Source: Diplolepis rosae (lineage: Eukaryota > Arthropoda > Insecta > Hymenoptera > Diplolepididae). From it: 64,000 nt of DNA. Shown in pieces: positions 13,400-24,591 of this stretch. The translations under genes and the position numbers were made by a program. The notes under the pieces were generated by a model that had not been told where the DNA came from, searched no databases, and saw nothing but the letters and a program-made list of their open reading frames with translations. Location: NCBI GenBank assembly GCA_030998225.1, contig JAPYXD010000680.1, forward strand, positions 372,001 to 436,000. Direction: 5' to 3'. Every line of letters starts with the position of its first letter. Position 1 is the stretch's first letter.

Positions 13400-13735
13400 C
13401 ATCTGAATTTAGAGCCTTAGAGCTTTGACCTGAGTACCTTCAGAACACCTAGGCCCAATCAAACGGTACTTATAATAGGCCAAAGTCGACAAACTGAAAG
13501 AAGTGAGTAGATCCCTTTTAGCGATTATCCTGATCAATGTATGCTACATATGCCCCTCTGCTCTTGTCGAGCTTTATCTAGAGACTTAGAGCTTTGACCT
13601 GAGTTCCTTCACAAGGACATTGACGTAACCAAACAGTAATTGCAATAGGCTAAAGTCGCGAAACTGAGACAAGTTGGTCGGTACCTTCTAGCGATTATCC
13701 CGATCAATCTATGCTATACATCTACGTCACATGTC
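13400..13735. repeat. Right-edge diverged monomers of the satellite
   Basis: Two diverged short monomers without the extra block, mirroring the left edge. They keep AGCGATTATCCTGA, TTTGACCTGAG and CTTATAATAGGCCAAAGTCG-like words, then merge into unique sequence at about 13735. Confidence 0.8.
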
Positions 13736-14062
13736 CTTAACTCACAGAGTGCCCAAGTTCATATACTATGAAAGGTTATATTCATATAACTTACGTCATT
13801 TTTACAGCGTAATCCTATAGGTGGGACATATAGGATTGTGTATGCGTAACTATACAGAAATTTTTAGTAAGGACCTGTCAAAATATTCGAATATATATTA
13901 TGTTGCGATTCAAATTTTACGCAATTAGCCTATGCACTATCCGCGCATGTATAAATATATATCTATAATAGTATAACCTGTAATTTCTACAACGTGGATT
14001 CTTTTGCTTCAATCATTTTTCATTCCTGTGGGCTGATCTGATACCTATTTTCAAAATTAAAA

Positions 14063-14208
14063 TGGATGAATAAGAACGTATGCGTGAGCGAAATCGTATC
14101 CACGCTGAAAAACACAGAAGAGTTCGAAAAATTGAGGAGGAATACAGTTGTGATGAGTCCAATTGTGAATTGAGTGAATTTCTAATGCTACTAAGAACCC
14201 CCTAAAAA
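14063..14208 (+). pseudogene. Possible coding remnant, basic/charged segment
   Basis: I do not recognise this segment. A frame with one early TAA stop (third codon after ATG) reads a charged, arginine-rich stretch containing ERMRERNRIHAEKHRR, followed by an acidic EEEYSCDESNCELSEF, and ends in TAA at about 14208. The composition looks more protein-like than the surrounding AT-rich DNA. It could be a fragment of a transposon-encoded protein, an exon remnant or chance. No splice sites, domain or neighbouring exon support a gene. Confidence 0.2.
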
Positions 14209-14214
14209 ACTGCC

Positions 14215-14400
14215 AGAAAAGGACCAGGTAGCCCGGCCGGTTCCCGACCAGCCTTCATGTCGGGAACATAACCAAACGAGCTTGACGTTTTTGGCTGGTT
14301 TCTGGTCGGATAGCCTAACCAGTTTTAGGTTAGAACTAGGGCTATCCGTCGTGATCTCGATCAGTTCTCGGGCTCGATTTCCACACGGGACCTAATTATA
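14215..14400. repeat. GC-rich dispersed-repeat-like segment
   Basis: A 185-bp segment much richer in GC than its surroundings. It has nested inverted words (GGTTCCCGACC with GTCGGGAAC; CCTAACCAGTTTTAGGTTAG). It is probably a fragment of a small foldback element. No terminal repeats or target duplication could be fixed. Confidence 0.35.
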
Positions 14401-14487
14401 TAAAATAAAATTATTTTAACACAGATAAAAATAATTCGAGAGACAAGTTGAAGATTCCCTAGCGAACTGGCTGAACGGTAGCTTTAC

Positions 14488-14988
14488 GCTGTAGCATAAA
14501 GCTATCATAAAGCTATCGTAAAGTAGCATTATAACTCATGAATGAGGCAAAATAAACATTCAAAATGTTTTTATCCTTATTCTACGTTAAAAATAACGTT
14601 AACTGGTAATTGTAATATGCAATAATTTTATTTATTTACGCTAAAAATTAAAAAACATAATACCTGTCATTGAAGGCAATGCAGTGGTATACCTTTTGTG
14701 GAACGTCTCCGTTGAAATTGATCATTGGTTGGAGTGAGACACAACTATACTTTCATCTCACTCTAACAAATAGCCAATCCTGATGGAGAAGACATGGAAA
14801 GTGATGAACCACTGCACTGCTTTTTTAATTTTTAGCGTAAATAAATAAAATTATTGTATATTTCAATTACCAGTTAAGGTTATTTTCAACGTAGAAAAAG
14901 GATAAAAACATTTTAAATGTTTATTTTGCCTCATTCTTGAGGTATAATGCTACTTTACGATAACTTTACGATAGCTTTACGATAGCTA
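14488..14988. mobile_element. Foldback MITE of about 500 bp
   Basis: Almost the whole segment is an imperfect inverted repeat centred near 14740. The outer arms carry several copies of AAAGCTATCGTAAAG-like words. They continue inward through GAGGCAAAATAAACATT, AAATGTTTTTATCCTT, GTTAACTGGTAATTG and TTTATTTACGCTAAAAATT, each matched in reverse complement at 14822-14980. Even the central part pairs (GCAGTGGT with ACCACTGC; GGTTGGAGTGAGA with TCTCACTCTAACAAATAGCC). It has no coding capacity. The transcript would fold into a long hairpin. Confidence 0.85.
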
Positions 14989-15196
14989 GGGTTACTTAAT
15001 ATTATTGTAATAATTTGTGACGTATCGTATGTTAAAGAATGCAACACAGTTCGGTAAACTTGAAAAATGTAGAGAAAAGTTTTAAATTGTACCTCACAAT
15101 TTAATTCAATAATATTTGATAATCTCCAACTTGTCCATATCTCCCAATTTTTCTCAAAAGTTGAGTAAAGTTTCTCGAACTTGGGTTTTTTGAACG

Positions 15197-15465
15197 CTCC
15201 AAAGCAATGTTCTCTCATTGTTCCAGTGGAACGTTTCAAAAATGTTTGAAAGGAGTATTGAGAGAACCTTCCACAGGAACATTTAGAGAACATTCGCAGG
15301 GATCCTTCCATAGGAACGTTCAGAGAGCATTTCTAGTGAACGTTCCTGGAACTTTCCACAGGAATATTCAGAGAACATTGCTATGGAACGTTAGAAATAC
15401 CCGAACATTTTCTTAGCTCTAGGAACGTTCATTGAACGTTCCATGGGAACGTTCAGGAAAATTAT
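15197..15465. repeat. Degenerate repeats of AACGTTC/GAACGTT words
   Basis: A run of diverged units of roughly 40-45 bp, of the form TCCATAGGAACGTTCAGAGA followed by ACATTCG or ACATTGC. The core AACGTT is self-complementary, so short hairpins are possible throughout. The open frames on both strands across this block (to about 15416) arise from the repeat and are not convincing genes. Confidence 0.7.
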
Positions 15466-16731
15466 TGTCCACCCATTGAAATTTTCTCCTGCTCACATAG
15501 AATAGCATTTATGACTTCAAGTTCTTAATTCTGTTGGTAATAATTTTGCTTAGGTTGAAGAGTGCCCTGATGCTTTGTTGGAAGTTTGAAAGGTGGAGGA
15601 GTTGGCGAAAGGTTAAACGTTTTGAATAACGATCAAAATACGTGAAGGAGAAGAAAGAAAGACGGAGACAATAGAAAGAAGTAAATTCGAAGATGGAAAT
15701 GATGGTGGGTAATGAAACGAAGAGAACGTCGAGATGTCGACGTTTAAGTCAGCATTTTCAGAAGCACTTTGCCATTCGATGTCTCTCTCTTGGGTTCGTA
15801 TTAAATCCGTAAAATCTGCTCTGCTACACTATGCAAAAGTGTGTGTCCAAGTGTCTCGATATACGCGTTTCAATAAAATATTGAGACAGACATGAGGGTG
15901 AAAATGGGGTGGCATGGAACACCGGCAACTGCCAATAACATATTGAATACTCCTCACTATGCATTTCCTGAAATTTAAAAACACAAAACAAAATAACCGT
16001 TGAACTTGCTAGGAATATTAATATATTTGTTGCACTCGAATGACGTTATACATATGTATATTTTTCATGTACGTGCTGCTAAACGAATAAACGTGGTTCA
16101 GCCTCTCGTATTCTGTCGAGGAAAATTTCCAAACAAATGATTTTTGCAATAGGTTATCAATTTTAAATCCAATGTATTCTCTCCTGTGCCTGACTAATTA
16201 ATCAGTTTAATTAATTTATTCAGTTCGTTAAGCTTTATTAGTCTAGCAAGCGTAAAATAGATTTAAATCTTTGAAATATTAAATGAGGGAATTTAAGCTG
16301 TTTATGATTTATTATTTATAATAAATGAATATTATTTTATGAACTAGTGTTCAATGTCCCTGTTTATCCGCAGTTTGAATTAATGGATAATAATGGAAAG
16401 CATTATTTCAAACAATCCCAGGAGAGTTTCTTTAACGTCCTTCATATGTCTGATTAAAGCTGTATTAAAATTGAAAAGAAACTAGTAATTATTGCTTTTA
16501 TAATGGATACCTCGAGTTTACTGACGTCCAGCACGCAGCCACAACAAAGTAATAAAGATGACATACTTCAGATAGAAAACCTAATAAAGTACAAAACTAT
16601 GAAGCTTTAGTGTGGCATAAACGAAGTCATTTCTTGACGTTCATCTCCCAAAAGGATGACATCCCATAAAAATTAAATGACCACTCTGAATGTTTTGTTT
16701 CCGTACTTAGAAAAGTTCAATTACACAGCGC
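15466..16731. other. Non-coding stretch, no gene seen
   Basis: No supported gene. There is mixed-complexity sequence to about 15950, followed by AT-rich DNA with A/T runs. No terminal inverted repeats or tandem arrays were recognised. Confidence 0.4.
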
Positions 16732-17651
16732 CACAAAAAAAAGTGTCTTAGGATAGAAACGAGACCCATCATTTCCTATGGATTTTGACTCGCTGATCTC
16801 GAATCTGAACGCCGTTCTATCGTGTTGTCTCTAGTTTTCACATAACATCAATATTTCGAATTTTGAGAAAAAAATTTTTTTTTTCGAATGACGTGATTTT
16901 GTTTGAATTGTAAATAGACAAGCAGTATTGTTTGACGTGTTTTGTGTTGAATTATTTAGGAGTACCAGTTATTAAGTTCAATAACTGCAGGAAAATTACT
17001 GAAAATACCGATATTCATGTTTTTTCGAACTTCACCCTTACAGTTACTACCTTAAATTACACGACATCCTGAAATTTGTTCTTTATTATGTTAAATGAGT
17101 GGAAGTTAGATAACTTAAAGGAAAAATTCAAAGGTAAAGAAATTTGTTGATTGTGGATTAATATGTATTCAAATGTACATTTTTAATAATAATATAAACA
17201 AAATAAAATAATTCAACAATAAATATATATTTTTGCATTTTAATAATCATAATTCCCACATCTTTAAATCATTATTTATTTTCAAGGTTATGTTAGCATT
17301 TAACCAGAAAATTTTAGTAAATTTAACTAGAAATGTGGTAATGTTAAATGGACTAAATTAGTTAGATTTACCGAAATATAGCCATGAATGTAACGAAAAA
17401 TTTTTCACTAGAAAAATTACGGCGATATCAACTAGAAACTTGTATTAAATTAACTCGAATAAAAGATCAAAACAACCGAAAATTTTTTACTAGAATTTCT
17501 AACATTTTAACCGGAATTCTGTTTGCTTTAACCAGACTTTTTTCTGAGTATAGGGATAATACGATAATACGGTCTTCGGATTCGTGATCAGCGGGTCAAA
17601 ATACGTAGGAAATGATGGGTCTCGTTTTTAGCTCAAGACACTTTTCTTGTG
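16732..17651. mobile_element. Element with 75-bp terminal inverted repeats
   Basis: The left end runs CACAAAAAAAAGTGTCTTAG onward through GAGACCCATCATTTCCTA and GACTCGCTGATC. The right end, read in reverse, gives CACAAGAAAAGTGTCTTGAG, GAGACCCATCATTTCCTA and GACCCGCTGATC. The inverted repeats are therefore about 75 bp with few mismatches. The interior (17280-17540) has short degenerate repeats of TAACTAGAAA-like words and no transposase. No clear target duplication was seen, so the superfamily is unassigned. Confidence 0.8.
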
Positions 17652-18992
17652 CCATGTTTAAAACGATAACATAATTAAAAATTATAGTATAATAATAAAA
17701 TTACAAATAGAATTATAAAATTGACAACGCATACATGTGGGAAATTATAAATAACTCCGGTTGGATTAAATTGATCTTTTCATAATATGTTGCATTCGTA
17801 GAAATCATGGAAAGTTAGTATCGTTAGGTTATTCCTGTGACATTCACAGAGTCTCACGATATTGCATTCTATAGTGAGTTAATTTGCAGATTATCCTCGT
17901 GCCATCTTGAAAGCGCAGAATTTCATGCAAACTAGCGAAACCATTTTAGTCGATTATCTAGACACGCATGTGCAGGTACAATTTTTAATTTGATTCTCGG
18001 TTACGTTTGTAGTTCATGGGGAAGTAATTATTGTAGGAGGACGATCGCAAGCTCGCTCGCGGTTCACAGGTAAGTACGCACGCGAGAACGAGAGGGTGAC
18101 TACGAAGAGGGCGAGCGACTGGAAAGTTGATCGAAACTCGAGTGTTCCTAAGTACGGCAATCTTGTGGGGTAATTTTGTACAAATAGTAATATCGTGCAG
18201 ACCGACTGGCTGCTGTGGCGGGTCGCTCGCGTGCCAAACTATCATTTTCATTACGGACCCTCTGTGCGGCACAGCCAGATAAAACCAATTATAACCTATC
18301 CCCGATATCAAGCCAAACGTTGTCAGCGTGCACCATTTCTTCAGCTAACACTAGATTTTACTTGCTAAGCAGCTATTTTATACCATAAATATTCTCAACG
18401 ACCTTACCGACTACTTCTAATATACCTACTTCATGTATCGGAATTTTATAAATTATTTCAGGCTAGCACGAGGGGTTCATTATTTAGATTTATATGTAGT
18501 ATATATATGTCAAATTAGTAGATTACAGATTACAAATTATCTGAGTATATATACTGACACACGCTTATTGACAGGTAATGATGATATATTTAGAAAGATA
18601 AATTTAGTTCATTTATCAGATTCTTTAAGGGGATATTCTCAAGTAAAATTTTCACAAAATATCAGATAAGGGTAGAAACCTTTCTGAAATTTATTGATGC
18701 CCTCTTTGAAATATGAACAATTTTTTTTAAATGTAGATCTTTTACTTCGGAAATCAGTGAGGAACATAGCACTGTAAAAAAGAAATATTCGAACGGTAGA
18801 GATAAAATCTGGAGACTCAGACATTTGAAATCAAACATCCCAAAATTTTTTTTAAAACTTGTATAGATGGAAACACTCTGATGGTCGGCCTTGAAAAAAT
18901 AGTAAAAATCTGCTGAATTTAACATACTTTTCCAAGCGGCTAAAAACAACAAAATCTATTATGAAATCACGTAGGCCGAGTTTGGCAAAACG
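17652..18992. other. Non-coding stretch with a CpG-rich patch
   Basis: No supported gene. The patch at about 18010-18260 is unusually rich in CpG and CTCGCTCGC-like words compared with its flanks. It contains CACAGGTAAGTA at about 18066, which matches a strong splice donor on the + strand. It could be part of a non-coding first exon. No acceptor, coding exon or promoter element ties it to a gene in this window. The 108-residue frame on the other strand shows no domain. Confidence 0.3.
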
Positions 18993-19000
18993 CTGTAAAG
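18993..19000. repeat. Left copy of 8-bp target-site duplication
   Basis: CTGTAAAG directly abuts the left end of the hAT-type element and is repeated exactly at its right end (19866-19873). Confidence 0.9.
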
Positions 19001-19865
19001 TAGCGATGGGCGATTCTACTCGATTCTTTTGAATCATTCGATTCTCTTGCCTTCAGAATCGATTCTGGAATCAATTATTTTCGAAAACGATTCTTGAAGT
19101 ATCGATTCTGTTTCAACGAAGAATCGGTCAACCAGAATCGACTCACTTTTTAACATTATGCATTAATGTGTATGTCACATTCTCTTCCGAAATTTCAAGT
19201 AAACAAAGGTAAGTAAAGAGTTCATGTGATAATAAATAATATTTACTTTAATCATTTAACAAATTTTCAACTTGACAATTCAAAGTGCAAGTGGATTTGG
19301 ATAGTATATTTGTTCAATGTGTGCGTTGTGTTTGTGATTACCGATGTCGGTGTCTATATTTCGAAAAACAATTAAAATTTAAGTACAATTATTCCAAAAT
19401 TGAATAATTGTATACACATATTATTAAGAATATTTCTAATATTTTATTTATGTTCCAGATTCCACGAATCAATAAAAAAATGGAAATCAAGTATCCTAAA
19501 TACATTTGCGTGGATATATTTAAATATATATATAAAATATATCCTTGTTTTGAATAAATGTCCTTCCTATTTTAGATTGTTTAATTTACAAGCAAGTTTA
19601 ATATGGGATTGGCAACTTCGATTTTTTGAATTTTTTCTGTATGTTTAGAACGATATTTTATATTTTATACGTGAATTCTAATTTTGAAGTACAGTTTTAA
19701 CTTTTTTTGTGATCAAAATGCGCTAAAATCAATTTCTTTGTACCTTTAAGTATCGATTCCTCAATTCTTCGATTCTTTAAAAAAATAATCGATTCCTTGG
19801 TATCGATTATTCAAAAGTATCGATTCTGAGGTATCGATTCTTTTTAGCAGAATCGCCCATCCCTA
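19001..19865. mobile_element. Non-autonomous hAT-type element with 8-bp target duplication
   Basis: The terminal inverted repeats are TAGCGATGGGCGATTC at the left and TAGGGATGGGCGATTC at the right read in reverse (one mismatch in 16). The flanks carry an exact 8-bp direct duplication, CTGTAAAG, at 18993-19000 and 19866-19873. An 8-bp duplication and this style of end are characteristic of the hAT superfamily. About 130 bp inside each end is packed with ATCGATTC/GAATCGAT subterminal motifs, which in hAT elements serve as transposase binding sites. The 865-bp body has no transposase frame, so mobilisation would need an autonomous relative elsewhere. Confidence 0.92.
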
Positions 19866-20412
19866 CTGTAAAGAACCTTTATCTTCTTCAAAAGTTTTAT
19901 AATTAAAAAAAAACAATTTTTGGAAAATTATTTTTTCACAATTATAAATATTTAGGAGCTGATAAACGTTCTTTCGTGCTTTTTACCTAGCTGCACAAAG
20001 TTTAATTTTGATATCTCAATTAATGTGAAAAAGCGAAGGGCGAAAAAAAAGTGTTGGTAAGGTAGAGCTCGGATAAGTAAGACATGGCCTTAAAAAAAGT
20101 GTTTTCTTTCCTATCGTCCTGACAGACTAATTTGGCCCATATTTGTTGCTATTTAACCCAGTATGACACAAAAATTTCCAAGTATCTCTATCACCTACAT
20201 TTTTTTCACTATTTGAAAAAAATGCTAGGGTGTCTAAAATGATCCAAAAAACTCCCCCGTGATTGCGATAGTTCTTACGGCGTTGATTGTTTTGATCGGA
20301 GGATTACCTGAGTTTAAGGACGCAAGACCTGAAATTTTCCTTATCATGAGTATTGAGTCTATTTAAAACATGCCTATTTTATTAAAATTTAGTCTTTCTG
20401 TTCAACTGTGTC

Positions 20413-20431
20413 CACACACACACACGCGCGC
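20413..20431. repeat. CA/CG microsatellite
   Basis: A short alternating purine-pyrimidine run, CACACACACACGCGCGC-like, lying just outside the left end of the inverted-repeat element at 20445. Confidence 0.8.
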
Positions 20432-20444
20432 AATGCGAAAGTTC

Positions 20445-21273
20445 AGTTCATTGTGAGGGGAATCATTCAAACCACTTTTATAAAATAAAATTTATTCATT
20501 CAAAGAAAAATTCAACGTTTCGCATGCCTCTACGGCAACATCATGAAACTAATTTTCAAAGAAAAATCTTTGCAGAAATGGTCTATATTAAAAAAGAAGG
20601 AAATAAGAGCATTAACAAAATTACTGATATCGAAATATGATACTGATATTGAATATGATATTGAACAAAAATATAAATAGTAAATATGAAAATATAATTA
20701 TATTGACGAATTGTTACAAAATTAAAATTTAATTTATGCTTCTGGTTGCTTATTATAAATAGTTGATTGTATTTATATGATTAATTATTATTTATATTAG
20801 AATTGACAAAACATTCATACAATCAGTTATTAAAAAGTTACTTAATATTATTACTGTCATTTTTTAAATTCAAATTGAGAGCAGAGCAACTCGCTCTTGC
20901 TCCCGTATTATCAATTGTCTTCGTCATTATGTTATATAATTTGTAGACTAAGTATTATTTATCAAATGACCTTTTTAATAATAACAAGATCTGAAATTCA
21001 ATTAAGTGTAATTTTTAGCATATGACATTTCAAATATGATTAAGGATGTAAATTATAACTTAAGGAATTTATACTGATATACAGGTAATTAACCTTTAAT
21101 TATAATTGCAAGTTGATATATTTTTGTATACAAACTCAATACAATTTAATTTATACAGAATACTCCCTAAGATCATGCCAGAATAGCATGCGGAACGTTG
21201 AGTTTTTCTTTAGATGAATAAATTTAATTCAATTTAATAAAAGTGGTCTAAATGATTCACCTAACAGTGAACT
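20445..21273. mobile_element. Element with ~100-bp terminal inverted repeats
   Basis: The left end reads AGTTCATTGTGAGGGGAATC and continues through ACCACTTTTATAAAAT, TTTATTCATTCAAAGAAAAA and TCAACGTTTCGCATGC. The right end read in reverse gives AGTTCACTGTTAGGTGAATC and the same series with scattered differences. The interior is very AT-rich and non-coding. No target duplication was recognised, so the class is unassigned. It is a deleted DNA transposon or large MITE. Confidence 0.8.
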
Positions 21274-21424
21274 CCCCATCTTCATTCCAGTATTTATTTA
21301 ATTAATAGTATGATCTCGGACCTAAAAGACTGATAATTGATTTTTTCTCATACATGCACAGAAATGGCCCCTTTTTTGCCTGAAACGCAGGAAGAAAATC
21401 CCCTTTTTGGGATAGAGGCGAAAA

Positions 21425-21474
21425 ATGCAGGAGTCATTAATAATTCCCGTGGGAATTATCAATAACTCCTGCAT
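21425..21474. repeat. 50-bp near-perfect palindrome
   Basis: ATGCAGGAGTCATTAATAAT runs into TCCCGTGGGA and back out through ATTATCAATAACTCCTGCAT, with two mismatched positions. It could extrude as a hairpin. It sits in a GC-richer patch (21365-21500) of unknown origin. Confidence 0.85.
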
Positions 21475-21499
21475 ATGGGGAAAAATTTCGTGATTTGCG

Positions 21500-22887
21500 T
21501 TAGCACCGTGATTTTTTCGTCATTTTTTGCTGTAGGTTGTTTAGACTCCATTTGGATTAGTGGCCTACAAATCCGCTATACGCATTTATATTTTATATTT
21601 ATAAGCCTTATTTGCCAGAGTTTATAAAATAACGGATAGAAGAAGATAGACGAACGCATAAATAAACCATTTAGGATAGCACAATAATGATCAATTTTAA
21701 TGATAATACTTTTATAGCGTCATTATTACTGATCATAACAATATTGAAACTATAATTATTTCCACGCCTAGAACTTAATTTTGTAAGTATCCAAAAATAT
21801 CATTAATCCTATACAGAATGTTCCCTCAAGAATAAAAGTTTTTAAATAAATAAATTCTGTATGTTTAAATTTTTAAAATAGAAAATATTATTTCCTTTTA
21901 CAAACGACGTAATTAATTATAACTTTGAATCTTCATGAATAATATTTAATTTCATACTAACAGGAAATTTGCGTTAATGTTCAGAAAACTTTTTAATTTT
22001 CTGGAACGTTGGAACAGAATATTATCTTTTATCACAAATTCATATTGCAAATTTTTCTCGAAAGAATGCTTAAAAATTAAATTATCACGACAAATACGTA
22101 TATTAAGATTTTAATAATTAAATAGAAAATATGTAAATAATACATGTTAATCCTCATATACATCTAACCCCGTTCAAAGTTTCTCTATGAATACCAATTT
22201 CAAACTCAGTCACAAAAAGGAAATAGAAAATTAACATCATAAAGCACGTTACGGAAGATATAGAATACTTTCCTACAAAATATTTGCAACTTGAAAATAG
22301 CATCGAGTGTGATTCCGAGAAATCAGAAATATGAATAAGACCAATTGGATGCCTCCGCCAGGAAGCAGTGGTTGAACAATAAGTGTTGGAAAGGGGTCAA
22401 AAAGTCGTATAGATGTCGTACGTGGGGCAATAAGAAGCCATCATAGGATGGCATTTACGAGACGATTTCGTCGTCTAAGAATGACTCGGACGATCCCCCA
22501 AGCTCCGAGTATGTCCCGTGAGATCTCTTCAAACAATTGCATCGTCTTCTGAACGATCGTACAAGCTGGAGGGACGCACTCTTTGCCGAAAATGAAGTAG
22601 TAAAGTTGGCAACATTTGGTCCTTACGAGTGCCATCTTCTTTATAAACTTTCTATCTACCATTGTTGTAATACCTTTCTCTACGGTATACACACTTCCAA
22701 TAACGAGTATTCTTACCAAAACCAAACTTGTTTCGTTGTATCACTACAAGATGTAAATTTAAGTATATTAAAAAAAATCTGTCCGCTTCGCGCTCCGATC
22801 TGTTCGAACCTTACACTGTGCGCTCAATCTAGTATTCTTTGCATATATTCAAGTCTTTTTTTTTTTTTAATATGATACTAATACTTA
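21500..22887. other. Non-coding stretch with a composition shift at 22340-22725
   Basis: Mostly AT-rich with no supported gene. From about 22340 to 22725 the base composition rises towards balanced. A 94-residue frame on the - strand (22725-22441) uses a non-ATG start, although an internal ATG exists. I recognise no domain, and a second frame of that strand is also open for part of the stretch. It might be a decayed exon or transposon fragment. Confidence 0.3.
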
Positions 22888-23754
22888 CAGTACCGGTCAG
22901 AATTGTGGGACCACCTGTTTTTCGATTATTGCTTAAATTATCTTAATTTCAATTCTGTGAGTCATGAAATTTGTACTCTTAATAATATAAAAGCCACGAA
23001 ATTATCTTTAAAATTAGTCTGGAATGAAGTCGTTTTGTTAAATTTTGAAGAAGTTATTGCAGAAATAATCAAGATTTCAATGCTTCCTTAAATTTGAAAT
23101 AACTTCCAAAATAATCAACATTTTTTAATGTTCTTGGACTAAATTTTAAGCAAAATTTCTACAAAAACAAACAAAATTCTTAGAATTAATGTGTAATTTT
23201 TTTCTTACATACTGCTCGAGGTTAAAGTTCAAATAAAAAAGTTGGAAAAATTCTAATAATGCTTTTGCTAAGAAAAACATTTTTATAAGATACATAAAAC
23301 ATATAATCATGGATTTTGTATTCAATTCCCTTAAAATATATATTCATATGATCTTTATTATGATTTACCTACAGACGAAATGTTTTCGAAATTTTCCTAC
23401 TTTTTTGTTACAATTTCAACTCTTTGCATTATGCAAGAAAAAAATTATAGATTTATAATGACAATTTACTGTGATTCTGTAGAATCTTAGCTTTAAAACG
23501 AGCCTAAGAACAGTGAAAAATGTTGATTGTTTCGAGAGTTATTTAAAATTTAAGAAAATATTGAAATTTGGACTTTTTTTGCTATAACTTCTTCAAAATT
23601 TAACGAAACGACTTCATTCCAGACTAATTTTAAAGATAATTTTGATGGCTTTCGCATTATTAAGAGTACAAATTTCATCACTCACAGAATTGAAATTGAG
23701 ATAATTTAAGCAATCATCGAAAAACAGGTGGTGCCACAATTCTGACCGGTAGTG
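22888..23754. mobile_element. Tc1/mariner-type element, deleted, ~250-bp inverted ends
   Basis: The ends are CAGTACCGGTCAGAATTGT and, in reverse at the right, CACTACCGGTCAGAATTGT, each flanked by the dinucleotide TA (22886-22887 and 23755-23756). A duplicated TA target is the hallmark of the Tc1/mariner superfamily. The inverted repeats extend about 250 bp on each side, through GAGTACAAATTTCAT and CATTCCAGACTAATTTTAAA-like stretches. The central 350 bp is AT-rich and encodes no transposase. This is a non-autonomous copy. Confidence 0.9.
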
Positions 23755-23964
23755 TAAGTCAATTCTTTTCATTAGAAACAGAAAAATGACCAACCTGGGA
23801 CAATCTGGTTGTTTTTTTAAATTTATTAAATCATTCAATAACGTTTCGATGACAATATGTCATCCACTTCAGATTAACACATTCCTTTAGTGTTTATTTC
23901 TATAATAATTATAAAAAGACTGATGAAAATCCTAAGATAATAAACATAAAAATTATCCATAATG

Positions 23965-23988
23965 TATATATATATATATATATATATC
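23965..23988. repeat. TA dinucleotide microsatellite
   Basis: About twelve TA repeats in an AT-rich non-coding stretch (23757-24560) that holds no supported gene. Confidence 0.9.
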
Positions 23989-24591
23989 AAAATACCTGTA
24001 ATTTTAGTATTGCCTTCTTTTTACGCACATCACAAAAAAATATATATCATGGATTGTTTTCAAAACTTTAGTCAAAATAAAAATAAAATTTAAAACTTGT
24101 CGAAATAGTAGCATCGTAACTGGAAATTCGTAAATTGTTGTCAAAAAAATGTAGTCAATATTAATTCCCATTTTACGTCAAATTACAATCAAAAATTATT
24201 ATTACAAATTGTAATGACAGATTAAAAGTTTTTATAATTTTCAAATCAGACTTTTGTGAAGAATTGTACATTATTCTTATATCAAATGTGTGGTTTCACT
24301 GAAACTAGTACAGGAATACTGAGAAGTTAATAAATACGAAACGGAGTTTTATAATATTGCTAATGTGAATTAAATTTCATAATTTCATATTTTCTCGCAT
24401 CATATTTTTTGCGTTTTATTTTTGATTTCTGTTCATTTATCTTATATATAATCCAAAGAAATGTGTGAATGCAGATTTGGAAAACTTATTTGAGCAAAGA
24501 ATTTTGCATTATGGACTTTTTCTATATCTCGGATATTTTGGTTAAAATTTAAAGAATTTTAAAATCTTTCTGAGGAAAAAGAGACGGTTAC

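Larger units (their letters stand above)
4881..13400. repeat. Complex satellite, higher-order unit about 463 bp
   Basis: An uninterrupted head-to-tail array. The typical higher-order unit is about 463 bp. It has a short half of about 150 bp ending in GTGGGTCCTGAGCAATGTAT, and a long half of about 313 bp. The long half carries the same monomer plus an extra block running from TATCTCTCTTGCGATCACG through AACAAGAAAACTAGTAGAAA to CATTATAGAGTAATC. The word ATCACGTCCAGAGG recurs near 7208, 7670, 8135, 8595, 10410, 10725, 11038 and 11501, giving spacings of about 460-463 bp, and about 313 bp where the short half is missing. The many short frames across this region are by-products of the repeat and not genes. 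Confidence 0.95.

Noticed and set aside
4280..13735. CRISPR-like array
   Set aside because: Repeats are hundreds of bases, contiguous and without unique spacers, and the genome is eukaryotic.
17985..18311. 108-residue - strand frame
   Set aside because: No domain or splice support. The region is better explained by its CpG-rich composition.
22441..22725. 94-residue - strand frame as a host gene
   Set aside because: Non-ATG start, no recognised family, and another frame is also open. Kept only as a composition-shift note.
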